This document shows positions 16,857 through 25,996 of a DNA stretch of 50,798 nt, piece by piece. Position 1 is the stretch's first letter. Each line of letters opens with the position of its first letter. Below the pieces are notes generated by a model, which did no database searches, had not been told where the DNA came from, and was given only the letters and a program-made list of their open reading frames with translations. This DNA comes from Sphingomonas sp. SRS2. Lineage in GTDB: Bacteria; Pseudomonadota; Alphaproteobacteria; Sphingomonadales; Sphingomonadaceae. Position numbers and translations under genes: made by a program. Where the stretch lies: the NCBI RefSeq assembly GCF_000971055.1, contig NZ_LARW01000073.1, positions 1 to 50,798 on the forward strand, written 5' to 3'.

Positions 16857-18953
16857 TCACATGGCAGCGTGCGCCAGTGCCGCGAGCAGCAGCAGGGCGA
16901 CGATGTTGGTGATCTTGATCATCGGGTTCACGGCGGGGCCGGCGGTGTCCTTATAGGGATCGCCGACGGTGTCACCGGTCACGGCCGCCTTATGCGCGTC
17001 CGATCCCTTGCCGCCATGATTGCCGTCTTCGATATACTTCTTGGCATTGTCCCATGCGCCGCCGCCCGAGGTCATCGAGATGGCGACGAACAGGCCCGAC
17101 ACGATCACGCCGAGCAGCAGCGCGCCGAGCGCCGCGAAGCCCTGCGCCTGGCCCGCGACCGCCGTGATCACGAAATAGACCGCGATCGGCGCGAGCACCG
17201 GCAGCAGCGACGGGATGATCATTTCCTTGATCGCCGCCTTCGTGACCAGATCCACGGTCCGGGCATAGTTGGGACGGCTGGTCCCTTCCATGATCCCCGG
17301 ATTGTCGCGGAACTGCGCCCGGACGTCCTCGACCACCTGGCCAGCGGCCCGGCCCACCGCCGTCATGCCGAACGCACCGAAGATGTACGGCAGCAATGCG
17401 CCGAGCAGCAGCCCGACGATGACATAGGGGTTGGACAGACCGAAATCGACCGTGATGTCGGGGAAGTACAGGCTGAGATCGGCGGTATAGGCGCCGAACA
17501 GCACCAGCGCCGCAAGCGCCGCCGAGCCGATCGCATAGCCCTTGGTCACGGCCTTGGTGGTGTTGCCGACCGCGTCGAGCGCGTCGGTTCTGACGCGAAC
17601 GCTGTCGTCCATTCCGGCCATTTCGGCGATACCGCCGGCATTGTCGGTGACGGGGCCATAGGCATCGAGCGCCACGACCATGCCGCCCAGCGCCAGCATC
17701 GCGGTCGCGCCGAAAGCGAGGCCGAGGATGCCCGCGAGCTGATAGGCCGCGACCACCGCGACGACGATCGCGATCGTCGGCAGGGCGGTCGATTCGAGGC
17801 TGATCGCGAGGCCCTGGATCACATTGGTGCCGTGACCGGTTTCAGACGCCTTGGCGATCGATTTGACCGGGCGGAAGTTGGTGCCGGTATAATATTCGGT
17901 GATCCACACCAGCGCGCCGGTGAGGGCGAGACCGATACACATGCACCAGAAGATATCCATGCCGGTGAAGTCCGCGCCCGCGATGGCGGTATTCATGTCG
18001 CCCAGCGTATATTGGGTGACGGCGTAGATCGCCGGCACCGCAAGGATCGCCGAGGTCCAGAAGCCCTTGTACAGCGCCCCCATGATCGACTGGCTCGCGC
18101 CGAGGCGGACCATATAGGTGCCGATGATCGAGGTGATGATGCACACGCCGCCGACGATCAGCGGCAGCGACATGAGGCGCAACACCTCGTCCGCCGAACC
18201 CGTCGCGAAATGCGCGATCGAGATCATCGTGACGCCCAGCGTCACCACATAGGTTTCGAACAGATCGGCCGCCATGCCTGCGCAATCGCCGACATTGTCG
18301 CCGACATTGTCCGCGATGGTGGCGGGGTTGCGAGGGTCGTCCTCGGGAATCCCCGCCTCGACCTTGCCGACCAGATCGGCGCCGACGTCGGCGGCCTTGG
18401 TGAAGATGCCGCCGCCGAGACGCGCGAAGATCGAGATCAGCGATGCGCCAAAGGCGAGCGCGACGAGCGCTTCGATGACCACGCCGTCATTCGCGGCATG
18501 GCCGGCGATGCCGACCAGATAATAGAAGAACAGCGAAATCGCGAGCAGGCCGAGCCCGACCACGAGCATGCCGGTGATTGCGCCGGCGCGGAACGCCAGC
18601 GTCAGGCCGCTCTGGAGGCTGGTGCGCGCCGCTTCGGCGGTCCGCACATTGGCCTTCACCGACACGTTCATGCCGACGAAGCCGGTTGCGCCCGACAGGA
18701 CCGCGCCAATGACGAAGCCGATCGCCGAGGTGGTGCCGAGGAAATAGGCGATCAGCACCGCCATGACGACGCCGACGATCGCGATCGTGCGATATTGCCG
18801 GCCCAGATAGGCGCGCGCGCCTTCCTGGATGGCGGCGGCGATGTCCTGCATCTTTTCGTTGCCCGGCGATGCGGCCAGGACCTGACGGCTGGTGATCAGC
18901 CCGTATAATATAGCGAGCAGCCCGCAGCCGATCGCGATTTCTGTGATGAGCAT
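16857..18953 (-). CDS. hppA: K+-independent H+-translocating membrane pyrophosphatase
   Basis: Couples hydrolysis of pyrophosphate to proton pumping across the inner membrane. At 698 residues with about 16 transmembrane helices it has the family's usual size. The substrate site is seen in [38 protein letters not shown] without interruption, with [11 protein letters not shown] and the C-terminal [32 protein letters not shown] has Lys where K+-dependent enzymes carry Ala, which marks the K+-independent subfamily. The ATG at 18953 has GGGAG 6 bases upstream; the frame to 19010 lacks family character. It is downstream of thiL with 212 bases between. Confidence 0.97.
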   Translation of the reverse strand: MLITEIAIGCGLLAILYGLITSRQVLAASPGNEKMQDIAAAIQEGARAYLGRQYRTIAIVGVVMAVLIAYFLGTTSAIGFVIGAVLSGATGFVGMNVSVKANVRTAEAARTSLQSGLTLAFRAGAITGMLVVGLGLLAISLFFYYLVGIAGHAANDGVVIEALVALAFGASLISIFARLGGGIFTKAADVGADLVGKVEAGIPEDDPRNPATIADNVGDNVGDCAGMAADLFETYVVTLGVTMISIAHFATGSADEVLRLMSLPLIVGGVCIITSIIGTYMVRLGASQSIMGALYKGFWTSAILAVPAIYAVTQYTLGDMNTAIAGADFTGMDIFWCMCIGLALTGALVWITEYYTGTNFRPVKSIAKASETGHGTNVIQGLAISLESTALPTIAIVVAVVAAYQLAGILGLAFGATAMLALGGMVVALDAYGPVTDNAGGIAEMAGMDDSVRVRTDALDAVGNTTKAVTKGYAIGSAALAALVLFGAYTADLSLYFPDITVDFGLSNPYVIVGLLLGALLPYIFGAFGMTAVGRAAGQVVEDVRAQFRDNPGIMEGTSRPNYARTVDLVTKAAIKEMIIPSLLPVLAPIAVYFVITAVAGQAQGFAALGALLLGVIVSGLFVAISMTSGGGAWDNAKKYIEDGNHGGKGSDAHKAAVTGDTVGDPYKDTAGPAVNPMIKITNIVALLLLAALAHAAM

Positions 18954-19165
18954 CCTAACTCCCTTCGCTCCCCAAAGCGCCGGTCCGGTAAGGATCGGCG
19001 CTCCAGCCAATAGGCCGTGATTTCCGTCCGCGGCGTCCCCCGCCCGCTCCCGAAAACCACCCCAAATTGCGCCGGGATCGAGCTTTTCCGCCCTTTTTCC
19101 CCCGACACCGGGCGTAATGTATGTCCTGCTTGTCCCCGGGCCGCAAGGGGCCCGTATTTTGGGGG

Positions 19166-20101
19166 TTAGGAGCGGTTGTGCTCGAAGCCCAGGCTGGCGG
19201 GAAGCGGTACCGCGCCGTCATGGTCGTGCAGGCATATGCCCGAACCGGCGTCGAAACGGCCGATCTCCACCGCTATCCCGGCCGCCGCGCCACGCGCCTC
19301 GGGCGGGATCGCGCACAGCAGCTGATAATCGTCCCCCGCTATGGCGGCGGCCAGCCGCGCGGCGCGATCTTCGCCCAGCGTCAGCGCCTCGGCCGACATC
19401 GGCACCGCGTCGAGAGCGATCGACAGCGCAAGGCCCGAAGCGGCGGCGATCCGTCCCGCATCGATCAGCAGCCCGTCGGAGACATCGGCCATCGCATGGG
19501 CGATAGCGGCGAGCCTGCGTCCTTCCGCGAGGCGCGGCATCGGCAGGCGATAGGCCTTGAGCAGCCGGCGGGGCCCCTCGATCTCGCCCCGTGCGATGCG
19601 CAGGCCAAGGCCGGCGTCGCCGATCGGCCCGGTGACGAACAGCAGGTCGCCGGCCCGCGCGCCGCGCCGGTCGGGCGCGCCGCCGGGCGCGACCTGTCCG
19701 ATCGCGGTCAGCCCCAATATGCGCGCGTCCCCCGCCGGTTGGGCGACGGTGTCGCCGCCGAGCAGCGGCACCGCGAAATGATCGAGCGCACGGCCGAGCC
19801 CGGCGACGAATTCCTCGTCCCATCCGGGCTGTCCGGTGAGGCCATAGCCCATCAGCACGCCGATCGGCTCGGCGCCCTTGGCGGCGAGATCGGACAGGTT
19901 GACCGCGAGCAGCTTCCACGCGACGTCGCCGGGCGGATCGCCGGGGAGGTAATGGACCCCCTCGACGATCATGTCATGGGTCAGGACGAGATCGCGCCCG
20001 AGCGGAGACGGCAGCACCGCCGCATCGTCGCGCAATCCCCGCGCGGCGGGGTGCCGGGCGAGCGTGCGCAATGCATCGATCAGGCGGGTTTCATCGGACA
20101 T
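19166..20101 (-). CDS. thiL: thiamine-monophosphate kinase
   Basis: ATP-dependent phosphorylation of thiamine monophosphate to thiamine diphosphate, the last step of cofactor synthesis. The protein has 311 residues. [12 protein letters not shown] and [17 protein letters not shown] form the N-terminal metal/ATP site; [27 protein letters not shown] and [17 protein letters not shown] are classic AIR-synthase-fold motifs. The ATG at 20101 ([11 protein letters not shown]) is used; the frame to 20206 runs into the upstream gene. It belongs to the leftward nusB-permease-thiL group, a common alphaproteobacterial neighbourhood for nusB and thiL. Confidence 0.95.
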   Translation of the reverse strand: MSDETRLIDALRTLARHPAARGLRDDAAVLPSPLGRDLVLTHDMIVEGVHYLPGDPPGDVAWKLLAVNLSDLAAKGAEPIGVLMGYGLTGQPGWDEEFVAGLGRALDHFAVPLLGGDTVAQPAGDARILGLTAIGQVAPGGAPDRRGARAGDLLFVTGPIGDAGLGLRIARGEIEGPRRLLKAYRLPMPRLAEGRRLAAIAHAMADVSDGLLIDAGRIAAASGLALSIALDAVPMSAEALTLGEDRAARLAAAIAGDDYQLLCAIPPEARGAAAGIAVEIGRFDAGSGICLHDHDGAVPLPASLGFEHNRS

Positions 20102-20178
20102 GCCTGGCCGCCTTATCACCTTGCCCGCCATCCTCCCAGAGTCGCCCGCCGGGCAGAGGCTGGGCGACGGCATCCGGC

Positions 20179-20955
20179 TTAGGCCAGCCGATGCACCCCG
20201 TCCCACAACAGCTTGGCGCCCAGCAGCACGGTCAGCCAGTAGATGAAGGTATAGAAACGGTCGGCATCCACCCGGCGGACCAGGCGGACCCCGGCGAAGG
20301 TCGCCACGATCGCGACCGGCAACAGTGCGGCGGAGGCGATCAGGTTGACCGGCGTGAACTGCCCCAGCGCGACATAGGCGGGCACCTTGATCCAGTTGAC
20401 CGCCGCGAAGAAGATCGCGGTGGTGCCGACCAGCACGTCACGCGCCAGCCGCTGCGGCATCACCCACAGCTGATAGGGCGGCGCGCCGGCATGAGCGATC
20501 TGGCTGGTCAGGCCCGAAACCACCCCGCAGCAGACCCCCACCCAGTCGGGCAGGACATGGCTGGGCGCGGCGCGGCCGCCGCGCTCGATCCACAGCCTTT
20601 GCCCGGCGAACAGGATCGAGATGACGCCGAGCGCGATCAATATCCACGCCTCGGACAGGCTGGCCGCGAACATATAGCCCAGGCCGATACCGATCACCGC
20701 GCTGGGCAGGAGCACCAGCATGATGTGGCGGTCCCAGCTGTGCCGGAATGCCCAGACCCCGACCACGTCCTGCGCGATCAGCAAGGGCAGCAGCAACGCC
20801 GCCGCCTGCAACGGCGGCACCACCTGCGCCATCAGCGGGATGGCGAGCGAGCCGACGCCAATGAAGCCGCCCTTGCCCAGTCCCATCAATATGACCGCCG
20901 GGATGCCCAGCAGCCAGAACCAGCTATCGTGGAGAATCGCCGCGTCGGGGATCAA
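20179..20955 (-). CDS. TauE/SafE-family membrane permease
   Basis: A 258-residue inner membrane protein of the sulfite exporter TauE/SafE (DUF81) family with about eight hydrophobic helices in two repeats. Repeat 1 begins FWLLGIPAVILMGLGKGGFIGVGSLAIPLMA and repeat 2 DWVGVCCGVVSGLTSQIAHAGAPPYQLWVM, both with the family's glycine-rich turns. Its ATG overlaps the nusB stop by 4 bases, so it is translationally coupled. Family members move sulfite, sulfonates or other organic anions; the substrate here is not evident. Its insertion between nusB and thiL is a local peculiarity. Confidence 0.88.
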   Translation of the reverse strand: MIPDAAILHDSWFWLLGIPAVILMGLGKGGFIGVGSLAIPLMAQVVPPLQAAALLLPLLIAQDVVGVWAFRHSWDRHIMLVLLPSAVIGIGLGYMFAASLSEAWILIALGVISILFAGQRLWIERGGRAAPSHVLPDWVGVCCGVVSGLTSQIAHAGAPPYQLWVMPQRLARDVLVGTTAIFFAAVNWIKVPAYVALGQFTPVNLIASAALLPVAIVATFAGVRLVRRVDADRFYTFIYWLTVLLGAKLLWDGVHRLA

Positions 20956-21407
20956 GCTCGCACAGCTTTCGCGATCCCGTCGAGCAGCCCGTTGACGAAG
21001 CCCTTCTCGCGCTTGTCGTAAAAGGCGTCGGCGACGTCGACATATTCGCTGATCACGGTCGCGGTCGGCACGTCGGGCCGGGCGATCAGCTCATAGGCGC
21101 CGACACGCAATATCTGCCGCATCGGCTTGTCAAGCCGCTCGAGCGTCCAGCCATTGGCCAGCTTCGCCGTGATGGCGGCGTCGATCTCGGCCCGGCGCGC
21201 ATCGACGCCCTTGACCAGATCGTCGAAGAAGCTGACCTCGGCGGCGGTATATTCGACATCCTCGATCGTCGCGCCCAGCCGGTGCTGGTGGAACTCGTTG
21301 AGCAGCTGGGCGAGCGGCGTGCCCTCCATCTCCTGCTGGTAGAGCGCCTGCGCGGCGGCGAGGCGGGCCGCACTCCGCGACCTTGAGCGTTCGTTGATCT
21401 TGGCCAT
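20952..21407 (-). CDS. nusB: transcription antitermination factor NusB
   Basis: A 151-residue all-helical RNA-binding factor that joins NusE (S10) on boxA for rRNA antitermination. Family features are SRSAARLAAAQALYQQEM at the start, FFDDLVKGV in the middle, and the C-terminal RQILRVGAYELIARPDVPTATVISEYVDVA and KGFVNGLLDGIAK. The length is usual. It follows hisD with 2 bases between, and overlaps the permease gene, so hisG-hisD-nusB-permease-thiL may be one transcript. Confidence 0.96.
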   Translation of the reverse strand: MAKINERSRSRSAARLAAAQALYQQEMEGTPLAQLLNEFHQHRLGATIEDVEYTAAEVSFFDDLVKGVDARRAEIDAAITAKLANGWTLERLDKPMRQILRVGAYELIARPDVPTATVISEYVDVADAFYDKREKGFVNGLLDGIAKAVRA

Positions 21408-21409
21408 AT

Positions 21410-22702
21410 CTATCGTTCCAATCTTGCCGCGACCGACGCCGCATGTGCGGGCAGCCCTTCGGCGTTCGCCAGCGCCACCGCCGCCGGACCGATGGCGGTG
21501 ATCGCCGCCGCGTCCAGGGCGATGAAGCTGGTGCGTTTCATGAAGTCGAGCACCGACAGGCCGGAGGCGAAGCGCGCCCGCCGTCCGGTCGGCAGCACAT
21601 GGTTGGGGCCCGCGACATAATCGCCGACCGCCTCGGGCGCATGGCGGCCGAGAAAGACCGACCCGGCGTGGCGGATCCGGTCGAACAGCGCCTGCGGATC
21701 GGCGACCGCGAGTTCGAGATGCTCGGGCGCAAGCCGGTCACTGAGCGCGGGCACCTCATCGAGGCTCGCGACGAGGATGATCGCGCCATTGTCGGTCCAG
21801 CTCGTCCGCGCGGTCGCCTCGGTTTTCAATGTGCCGAGCTGCGCCTCGACCGCCGCTTCGACCCTGTCGGCGAAGGCGGCGTCGTCGGTGAACAGAATCG
21901 ACTGGCTGGTCGGATCATGCTCGGCCTGGCTCAGCAGGTCGGCGGCGATCCAGGCGGCGTCGTTGTCCGCGTCGGCGACGACGACGATCTCCGACGGGCC
22001 CGCGACCATGTCGATGCCGACGACGCCGTATAGCTGGCGCTTCGCCTCGGCGACCCAGGCGTTGCCGGGCCCGACGATCACGTCGACGGCCCTGATCCGG
22101 CCGGTGCCGTAAGCGAGCGCCGCGATCGCCTGTGCGCCACCGATCCGCCAGACCTCATCGACCCCGGCGAGCGATGCGGCCGCGAGGACCAGCGGGTTGA
22201 CCACGCCATCGGGGGTCGGCGTCACCATCACCAGCCGATCGACGCCCGCGACCTTGGCGGGGATCGCGTTCATCAGCACCGACGAGGGATAGGCCGCGCG
22301 GCCCCCCGGCACATAGAGCCCCGCCGCCTCGACCGCGCCCCAGCGCGCGCCCATCCGCACGCCGACGCTGTCGGTGCGCGCGCTGTCGGCCGGGCGCTGT
22401 TCGGCATGATAGGCGCGGATGCGCTCCGCCGCGAGTTCGAGCGCGGCGCGCAGTTCCGGATCGAGCCCGGCGAGGGCGATGTCGCAGCTGCTACGTTCGA
22501 TCCGCCAGCCGGAGGAATCGAGGTCGTGACGATCGAAACGCCTGGTATAATCGGCGAGCGCCGCGTCACCCTGCTTCCGCACCGCCGCGATGATCGCGCT
22601 CACGTCGCGCGAGACATCCTCGTCGGCCTCGCGCCGCCCTTCGACGAGCGCGGTGAAGGCGTCGGCGAAATCCCGATCGCGGCTATCGAGCCGAAGCGGC
22701 AT
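21410..22702 (-). CDS. hisD: histidinol dehydrogenase
   Basis: Zinc enzyme that oxidises L-histidinol to L-histidine with two NAD+, the last step of histidine synthesis. At 430 residues it has the standard length. The signature [15 protein letters not shown] is followed by [21 protein letters not shown] and [14 protein letters not shown]; catalytic Glu-His are in [10 protein letters not shown], and zinc ligands are expected in [12 protein letters not shown]. It starts inside the 3' end of hisG, a 20-base overlap. Confidence 0.97.
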   Translation of the reverse strand: MPLRLDSRDRDFADAFTALVEGRREADEDVSRDVSAIIAAVRKQGDAALADYTRRFDRHDLDSSGWRIERSSCDIALAGLDPELRAALELAAERIRAYHAEQRPADSARTDSVGVRMGARWGAVEAAGLYVPGGRAAYPSSVLMNAIPAKVAGVDRLVMVTPTPDGVVNPLVLAAASLAGVDEVWRIGGAQAIAALAYGTGRIRAVDVIVGPGNAWVAEAKRQLYGVVGIDMVAGPSEIVVVADADNDAAWIAADLLSQAEHDPTSQSILFTDDAAFADRVEAAVEAQLGTLKTEATARTSWTDNGAIILVASLDEVPALSDRLAPEHLELAVADPQALFDRIRHAGSVFLGRHAPEAVGDYVAGPNHVLPTGRRARFASGLSVLDFMKRTSFIALDAAAITAIGPAAVALANAEGLPAHAASVAARLER

Positions 22703-23357
22703 CTGTATTTCCTACCGCGCGCCGGAAACCCTCGACCAGCGGCGCGATCTCGCCCGCGCGGGTCTTGAAGGCGGCGCGGTTGACGATCAGCCGCGACGAG
22801 ATGTCGGCGATCTTCTCGATCTCGGCGAGGCCATTGTCCTTGAGGGTGCGGCCGCTCGACACCAGGTCGACGATCCGGCTCGACAGGCCCAGGACCGGCG
22901 CGATCTCCATCGCGCCGTTGAGCTTTACGCATTCGGCCTGCACGCCGCGCGCCTCGAAATGGCGGCGGGTGATGTTGGGATATTTGGTCGCGACGCGGAC
23001 ATGGCTCCACTCGCGCGGATCGTCGCCCGCCGCCATCGCGACGGGTTCGGCGACCGAAATACGGCAATGGCCGATGTTCAGGTCGACCGGCGCGTAAAGT
23101 TCCGAATAGTCGAACTCCATCAGCACGTCCGACCCGACGATACCGAGCTGCGCCGCGCCATGCGCGACGAAGGTCGCGACGTCGAAGGCGCGCACCCGGA
23201 TCAGGCCGATATCGGGCCGGTTGGTGGCGAAGCGCAGCAGGCGGCTGTCCTCGTCGCCGAACGCCGCTTCGGGCACGATGCCCTGCGCGGCGAACAGCGG
23301 CAGCACTTCCTTCAGGATGCGCCCCTTCGGCACGGCGATGATGATCTGCTCGGTCAT
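22683..23357 (-). CDS. hisG: ATP phosphoribosyltransferase, short form
   Basis: Catalyses the first, committed step of histidine synthesis (PRPP and ATP to phosphoribosyl-ATP). The 224 residues match the short HisG class, which lacks the regulatory ACT-like C-terminal domain and needs HisZ for activity and feedback control. No hisZ lies in the window. [37 protein letters not shown] and the PRPP loop region [16 protein letters not shown] are visible. The ATG at 23357 starts [12 protein letters not shown]; the frame to 23441 reads through an intergenic repeat and is rejected. Confidence 0.95.
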   Translation of the reverse strand: MTEQIIIAVPKGRILKEVLPLFAAQGIVPEAAFGDEDSRLLRFATNRPDIGLIRVRAFDVATFVAHGAAQLGIVGSDVLMEFDYSELYAPVDLNIGHCRISVAEPVAMAAGDDPREWSHVRVATKYPNITRRHFEARGVQAECVKLNGAMEIAPVLGLSSRIVDLVSSGRTLKDNGLAEIEKIADISSRLIVNRAAFKTRAGEIAPLVEGFRRAVGNTDAASAR

Positions 23358-23411
23358 TGCGCGCGCGCCATAGAACAGCAGCGGACAACTGACAACGGAC
23401 GGCGGGTAATC

Positions 23412-23436
23412 CGTCGCCCCGGCGGAGGCCGGGGCC
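23412..23436. repeat. GC-rich intergenic palindromic repeat, copy 2
   Basis: Identical over 25 bases to the left module at 10047-10071 (core CCCCGGCGGAGGCCGGGG). Here only the single module is present, between the manganese exporter gene and hisG. Confidence 0.8.
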
Positions 23437-23451
23437 GGCACCGACGCACGT

Positions 23452-24015
23452 CTACAACAGCTCCCTGATCGCCAGCGCGGCGAGGATCAGGAAGATGATC
23501 GCCGCCGCGATCCGCATCACCCGCATTGGAATCAGGCGCATGATTCGGTTACCCAGGAACACCGCAGGGACATTGGCGATCATCATGCCGATCGTGGTGC
23601 CGATCGCGACAAGGGCGACCGCATGATAGCGCGCGCCGAGCGCGACCGTGGCGATCTGGGTCTTGTCGCCCATCTCCGCCATGAAGAAGGCGATCGTCGT
23701 GGTCAGGAACACACCATAGCGCGCCGGCGTAGCCGCTTCATCCTCGTCGATGCTGTCCGGGATCAAAATCCACACCGCCATCGCGAGGAAGCCGATCGCC
23801 ACCGCGAGCCGGAACCACCAGCCGTCGAGCAGCCCCGATATCGCGGCGCCCGCCCAGGCGGCCAGCGCGTGATTGACGATCGTGGCGGCGAAGATGCCGG
23901 CAATGATCGGCCACGGCGCGCGGAACCGCGCGGCGAGGATGATCGCGAGCAGCATCGTCTTGTCGCCGATTTCGGCAAGCGCGACGAGCAGGGTGGAGGC
24001 GAGGACGATATCCAT
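23452..24015 (-). CDS. UPF0016/GDT1-family manganese exporter
   Basis: A 187-residue inner membrane protein with six helices in two repeats, each carrying the family metal-binding signature: [16 protein letters not shown] in the first and [15 protein letters not shown] in the second. Members (TMEM165, Gdt1, bacterial MneA) transport Mn2+ or Ca2+. Manganese export is strongly supported here by the yybP-ykoY riboswitch in the leader. The ATG at 24015 has GGAA about 7 bases upstream. The open frame continues to 24234, but that part is the riboswitch and not protein. Confidence 0.92.
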   Translation of the reverse strand: MDIVLASTLLVALAEIGDKTMLLAIILAARFRAPWPIIAGIFAATIVNHALAAWAGAAISGLLDGWWFRLAVAIGFLAMAVWILIPDSIDEDEAATPARYGVFLTTTIAFFMAEMGDKTQIATVALGARYHAVALVAIGTTIGMMIANVPAVFLGNRIMRLIPMRVMRIAAAIIFLILAALAIRELL

Positions 24016-24046
24016 GAACGGTTCCGGGCCGGGCTGGCAGTTGACG

Positions 24047-24093
24047 GACGACACCACGACCCCCCGCCCGGCAGGCAGGGGTGCGGTGTCATC
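24047..24093 (-). promoter_or_regulatory. candidate riboswitch expression-platform hairpin
   Basis: On the minus strand GATGACACC (24085-24093) can pair with GGTGTCGTC (24047-24055), extended inward by ACCCC/GGGGT pairs. The first arm contains GATGAC, the 3' side of the riboswitch P1 stem, so this hairpin and ligand-stabilised P1 exclude each other. No T-run follows, so I cannot say whether it acts on transcription (Rho) or translation. Confidence 0.5.
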
Positions 24094-24198
24094 GGTCTCG
24101 CCAAGGCCGCACGGGCCCTGATCGCGCCATGGGGTCTCCCCCAAGTATGTTGACGCGATTCCCGTCCCGTGGGGACGGCCGGCTACTCCCCGGATGAC
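24088..24198 (-). promoter_or_regulatory. yybP-ykoY manganese riboswitch
   Basis: The leader of the manganese exporter carries the hallmark conserved segments of this aptamer in order on the minus strand: GGGGAGTAGCCGG (24183-24191 for GGGGAGTAG), GTCAACATACTT (24143-24154) and GGCGAGACC (24094-24102). They are closed by a 6-bp P1 stem GTCATC (24193-24198)/GATGAC (24088-24093). The aptamer is about 111 nt and begins 183 bases upstream of the start codon. The class senses Mn2+ and switches on exporters such as this family. Confidence 0.92.
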
Positions 24199-24305
24199 GG
24201 GTGGGGAGGTAGGAGAGCCGACCTTGCCGGTCAACCCTCAACCCCTCGTCTTTCCAGCGAAAGCCCGAATCTCAGGCGGTCGAAGCGCAACGCTCCTCTT
24301 TCGAG

Positions 24306-24335
24306 ATCCCGGCCTCGCTGGGAGGCCGGATTTTT
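24306..24335. terminator. hairpin near 3' end of dps
   Basis: CCGGCCTC (24309-24316) and GAGGCCGG (24322-24329) enclose GCTGG, followed on the plus strand by ATTTTTGG. It lies just past the dps stop, which is on the minus strand. The T-run is on the wrong side for dps, so it may be bidirectional or a repeat. I see nothing else between it and the riboswitch. Confidence 0.4.
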
Positions 24336-24342
24336 GGCGGAC

Positions 24343-24843
24343 TCACCCGTTCCGGGCGGTCTCGAACAGGAACCAGGCGCGTTCCTCGGCCTGGTCGGTC
24401 CATTCGTCGAGGATGCCGCTGGTGGCGTTGTCCTTCGCCTCGTCGACGATATCCTTTGCCTCGCGCAACTTCGCGACCAGCGTGAGATTATCGTCGCGCA
24501 GTTCCTTGAGCATGTCGTCAGCGCTGACGAAGTCGGCGTCATTATCCTTGATCGACTGACGCCGGGCGATGTCGCCGACCGATCGCAGGGTGACGTTGCC
24601 GGTCTTGCGGACGCGTTCGGCGATCACGTCGGTAGTCGCGAGAATCTGTGCCGCCTGATCGTCGAGCATCAGGTGATAGTCGCGGAAGTGCGGGCCCGAG
24701 ACATGCCAGTGGAAATTCTTCGTCTTGAAATAGAGCGCGAAGCTGTCGGCCAGGATGCCGTTCAACGAATCGGCGACGTTCATCGCGCTGTTGCTCTTCA
24801 GGTCGGTCGGCGTCGCCAGGGGCGCCTTGGGTTTCTTGGCCAT
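24343..24843 (-). CDS. dps: Dps-type DNA-protecting ferritin-like protein
   Basis: A 166-residue four-helix protein forming a dodecamer that oxidises Fe2+ with peroxide and protects DNA under starvation or oxidative stress. The intersubunit ferroxidase signature is KNFHWHVSGPHFRDYHLMLDDQ split by one helix turn (His, His, Asp ligands), and VIAERVRKTGNVTL with DIARRQSIKDND follows. The lysine-rich start MAKKPKAP may aid DNA binding. GGGAG lies 8 bases before the ATG. It is divergent from rpmG. Confidence 0.95.
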   Translation of the reverse strand: MAKKPKAPLATPTDLKSNSAMNVADSLNGILADSFALYFKTKNFHWHVSGPHFRDYHLMLDDQAAQILATTDVIAERVRKTGNVTLRSVGDIARRQSIKDNDADFVSADDMLKELRDDNLTLVAKLREAKDIVDEAKDNATSGILDEWTDQAEERAWFLFETARNG

Positions 24844-24981
24844 ATTCGGAACTCCCGCTGTTCGATTCGCTTCTCTAACGAGCAGCTTGGCAAATGGTGG
24901 CGCTCGCGTCGCCTGAAAATCCTCGGTTGCTCAAATCGATCCGGTCGATCAGAGAAGATGTATCGAAATCGGGGCCCGCGC

Positions 24982-25010
24982 TTGACTCTTTGCGCCCTCC
25001 ACAGCTAAGG
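24982..25010 (+). promoter_or_regulatory. candidate promoter for rpmG
   Basis: TTGACT and CTAAGG are separated by 17 bases, about 65 bases upstream of the rpmG ATG. The -35 is good; the -10 is a weak match to E. coli but similar forms occur in alphaproteobacterial ribosomal promoters. It would give a short leader that contains the terminator-like hairpin at 25026-25053. Confidence 0.4.
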
Positions 25011-25025
25011 GCCCCTCCGATCAGC

Positions 25026-25053
25026 AGCGGCGGCGACGCCGCTTTACTTTTTT
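25026..25053 (+). terminator. terminator-like hairpin in rpmG leader
   Basis: AGCGGCG (25026-25032) pairs perfectly with CGCCGCT (25037-25043) around a GCGA tetraloop and is followed by TTACTTTTTT. This has the form of an intrinsic terminator but lies 23 bases before the rpmG start codon, with no plus-strand gene upstream. It may be an attenuator or end a very short RNA. Confidence 0.55.
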
Positions 25054-25075
25054 ATATCGATAAGGGTTTCGGGTC

Positions 25076-25243
25076 ATGGCCAAGCCGACCACCGTCAAGA
25101 TCAAGCTCGTCAGCTCGGCTGACACCGGTTTCTTCTACGTCACCAAGAAGAACCCGCGCACCCAGACCGAGAAGCTCAGCTTCCGCAAGTACGACCCGGT
25201 CGTGCGCAAGCATGTCGACTTCAAGGAAGCCAAGATCAAGTAA
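25076..25243 (+). CDS. rpmG: 50S ribosomal protein L33
   Basis: A 55-residue ribosomal protein of the large subunit. [40 protein letters not shown] and [13 protein letters not shown] match bL33 throughout. It has none of the CxxC zinc motifs, so it is the zinc-independent form usual in Proteobacteria. AAGGG lies 9 bases before the ATG. It is followed by a strong terminator and is monocistronic. Confidence 0.95.
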   Translation: MAKPTTVKIKLVSSADTGFFYVTKKNPRTQTEKLSFRKYDPVVRKHVDFKEAKIK

Positions 25244-25287
25244 TCTGGCTGGGCCGTCCGCGGCCCGCCGATTGCCTGAAGGCCTAG

Positions 25288-25313
25288 CGCCCGCCCTGAC
25301 CCGGCGGGCGTTT
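25288..25313 (+). terminator. intrinsic terminator of rpmG
   Basis: CGCCCGCC (25288-25295) and GGCGGGCG (25303-25310) form a perfect 8-bp stem with a 7-base loop, followed by TTT and further T-rich sequence to about 25333. Confidence 0.85.
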
Positions 25314-25565
25314 GCGTTTGCGCTTTATTTGTTTGAGCCCTCAAACGCCGGGCGCCGGGCAGCCGCCCGGCTTGGCTTCGCGCCAATAAGGCGCGGCGGC
25401 CGTTCGGCCTTGCGGAACACTGACGTGTTCCGACGCTGAGCTCTTCGTCGGAGCCTGCCAAGGCTCCGCAAGCGCGAACGCGCGCCCGAGCTTATGCGAG
25501 GATAGCCAAGTGGGCGGATGCCCACGCCGGCGCTTGAGGCTAAACAAAAACCGAGCGAGGCGGCG
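25314..25565. repeat. intergenic repeat region
   Basis: This 250-base space between rpmG and the convergent divK has no gene. It contains GCGGCCGTTCGGCCTTGCGG (25396-25415) and GCCCGAGCTTATGCGAGG (25484-25501), followed by GATAGCCAAG and a TGGGCG/CGCCCA-like stem. Both modules recur at 29433-29468, the first in opposite orientation. It looks like a composite of dispersed palindromic repeats. Confidence 0.65.
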
Positions 25566-25961
25566 TCAGCCGGCGCGCTTGAACCCGTCGCCGAGCGAAC
25601 CTGCCAGCCCCTCGACCGCCGAGACGAAGCGGCTGACCGAAATCGGCTTGGAGACATAGGCGTCGGCCCCGGCCTGACGAACGCGGCCCTCGTCGCCCTT
25701 GCCGGCATAGGCGGTCACCGCCATCACCGGAATCGCATCGAGCGCGGGATCGGTTTTCATCAGGCGGATCAGCTCGACTCCGCTGATATGCGGCAGCTGG
25801 ATATCCATGATCACGAGATCGGGCAGGAAAGCGCGCATCGCCGCCAATGCCTCGCGGGCGTCGCGCACCGTGCGAACGTCGGCGCCATGCGCCTCGAGGA
25901 GGTCACGGAAGAGCCGAAGGTTCAGCTCATTATCCTCGACAATCAGGACTTTTTTCGCCAC
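25566..25961 (-). CDS. divK: single-domain response regulator DivK
   Basis: A 131-residue stand-alone receiver domain. It closely follows Caulobacter DivK, with KKVLIVEDNELNLRLFRDLLEAHG at the start, the phosphorylated D53 in LVIMDIQLPHISG, the switch Thr in VMAVTAYAGKGDE and the conserved Lys in YVSKPISVSRFV. DivK relays phosphate to control polarity and the CtrA pathway in alphaproteobacteria. There is no output domain. It lies divergent from the DUF3572 gene with 35 bases between, rather than next to pleD as in Caulobacter. The last ten residues are unrelated to the receiver fold. Confidence 0.92.
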   Translation of the reverse strand: MAKKVLIVEDNELNLRLFRDLLEAHGADVRTVRDAREALAAMRAFLPDLVIMDIQLPHISGVELIRLMKTDPALDAIPVMAVTAYAGKGDEGRVRQAGADAYVSKPISVSRFVSAVEGLAGSLGDGFKRAG

Positions 25962-25996
25962 GGCTACACCACCTACCCGACCTTCGAGCCTAAGTC

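Noticed and set aside
16869-18908. 679-codon plus-strand frame opposite hppA
   Set aside because: Shadow of hppA on the opposite strand, with an extreme Asp/Arg/His composition and no recognisable fold.
25135-25461. Minus-strand frames covering rpmG and the downstream repeats
   Set aside because: They are antisense to rpmG and to repeat sequence; the repeats generate several open frames without gene character.
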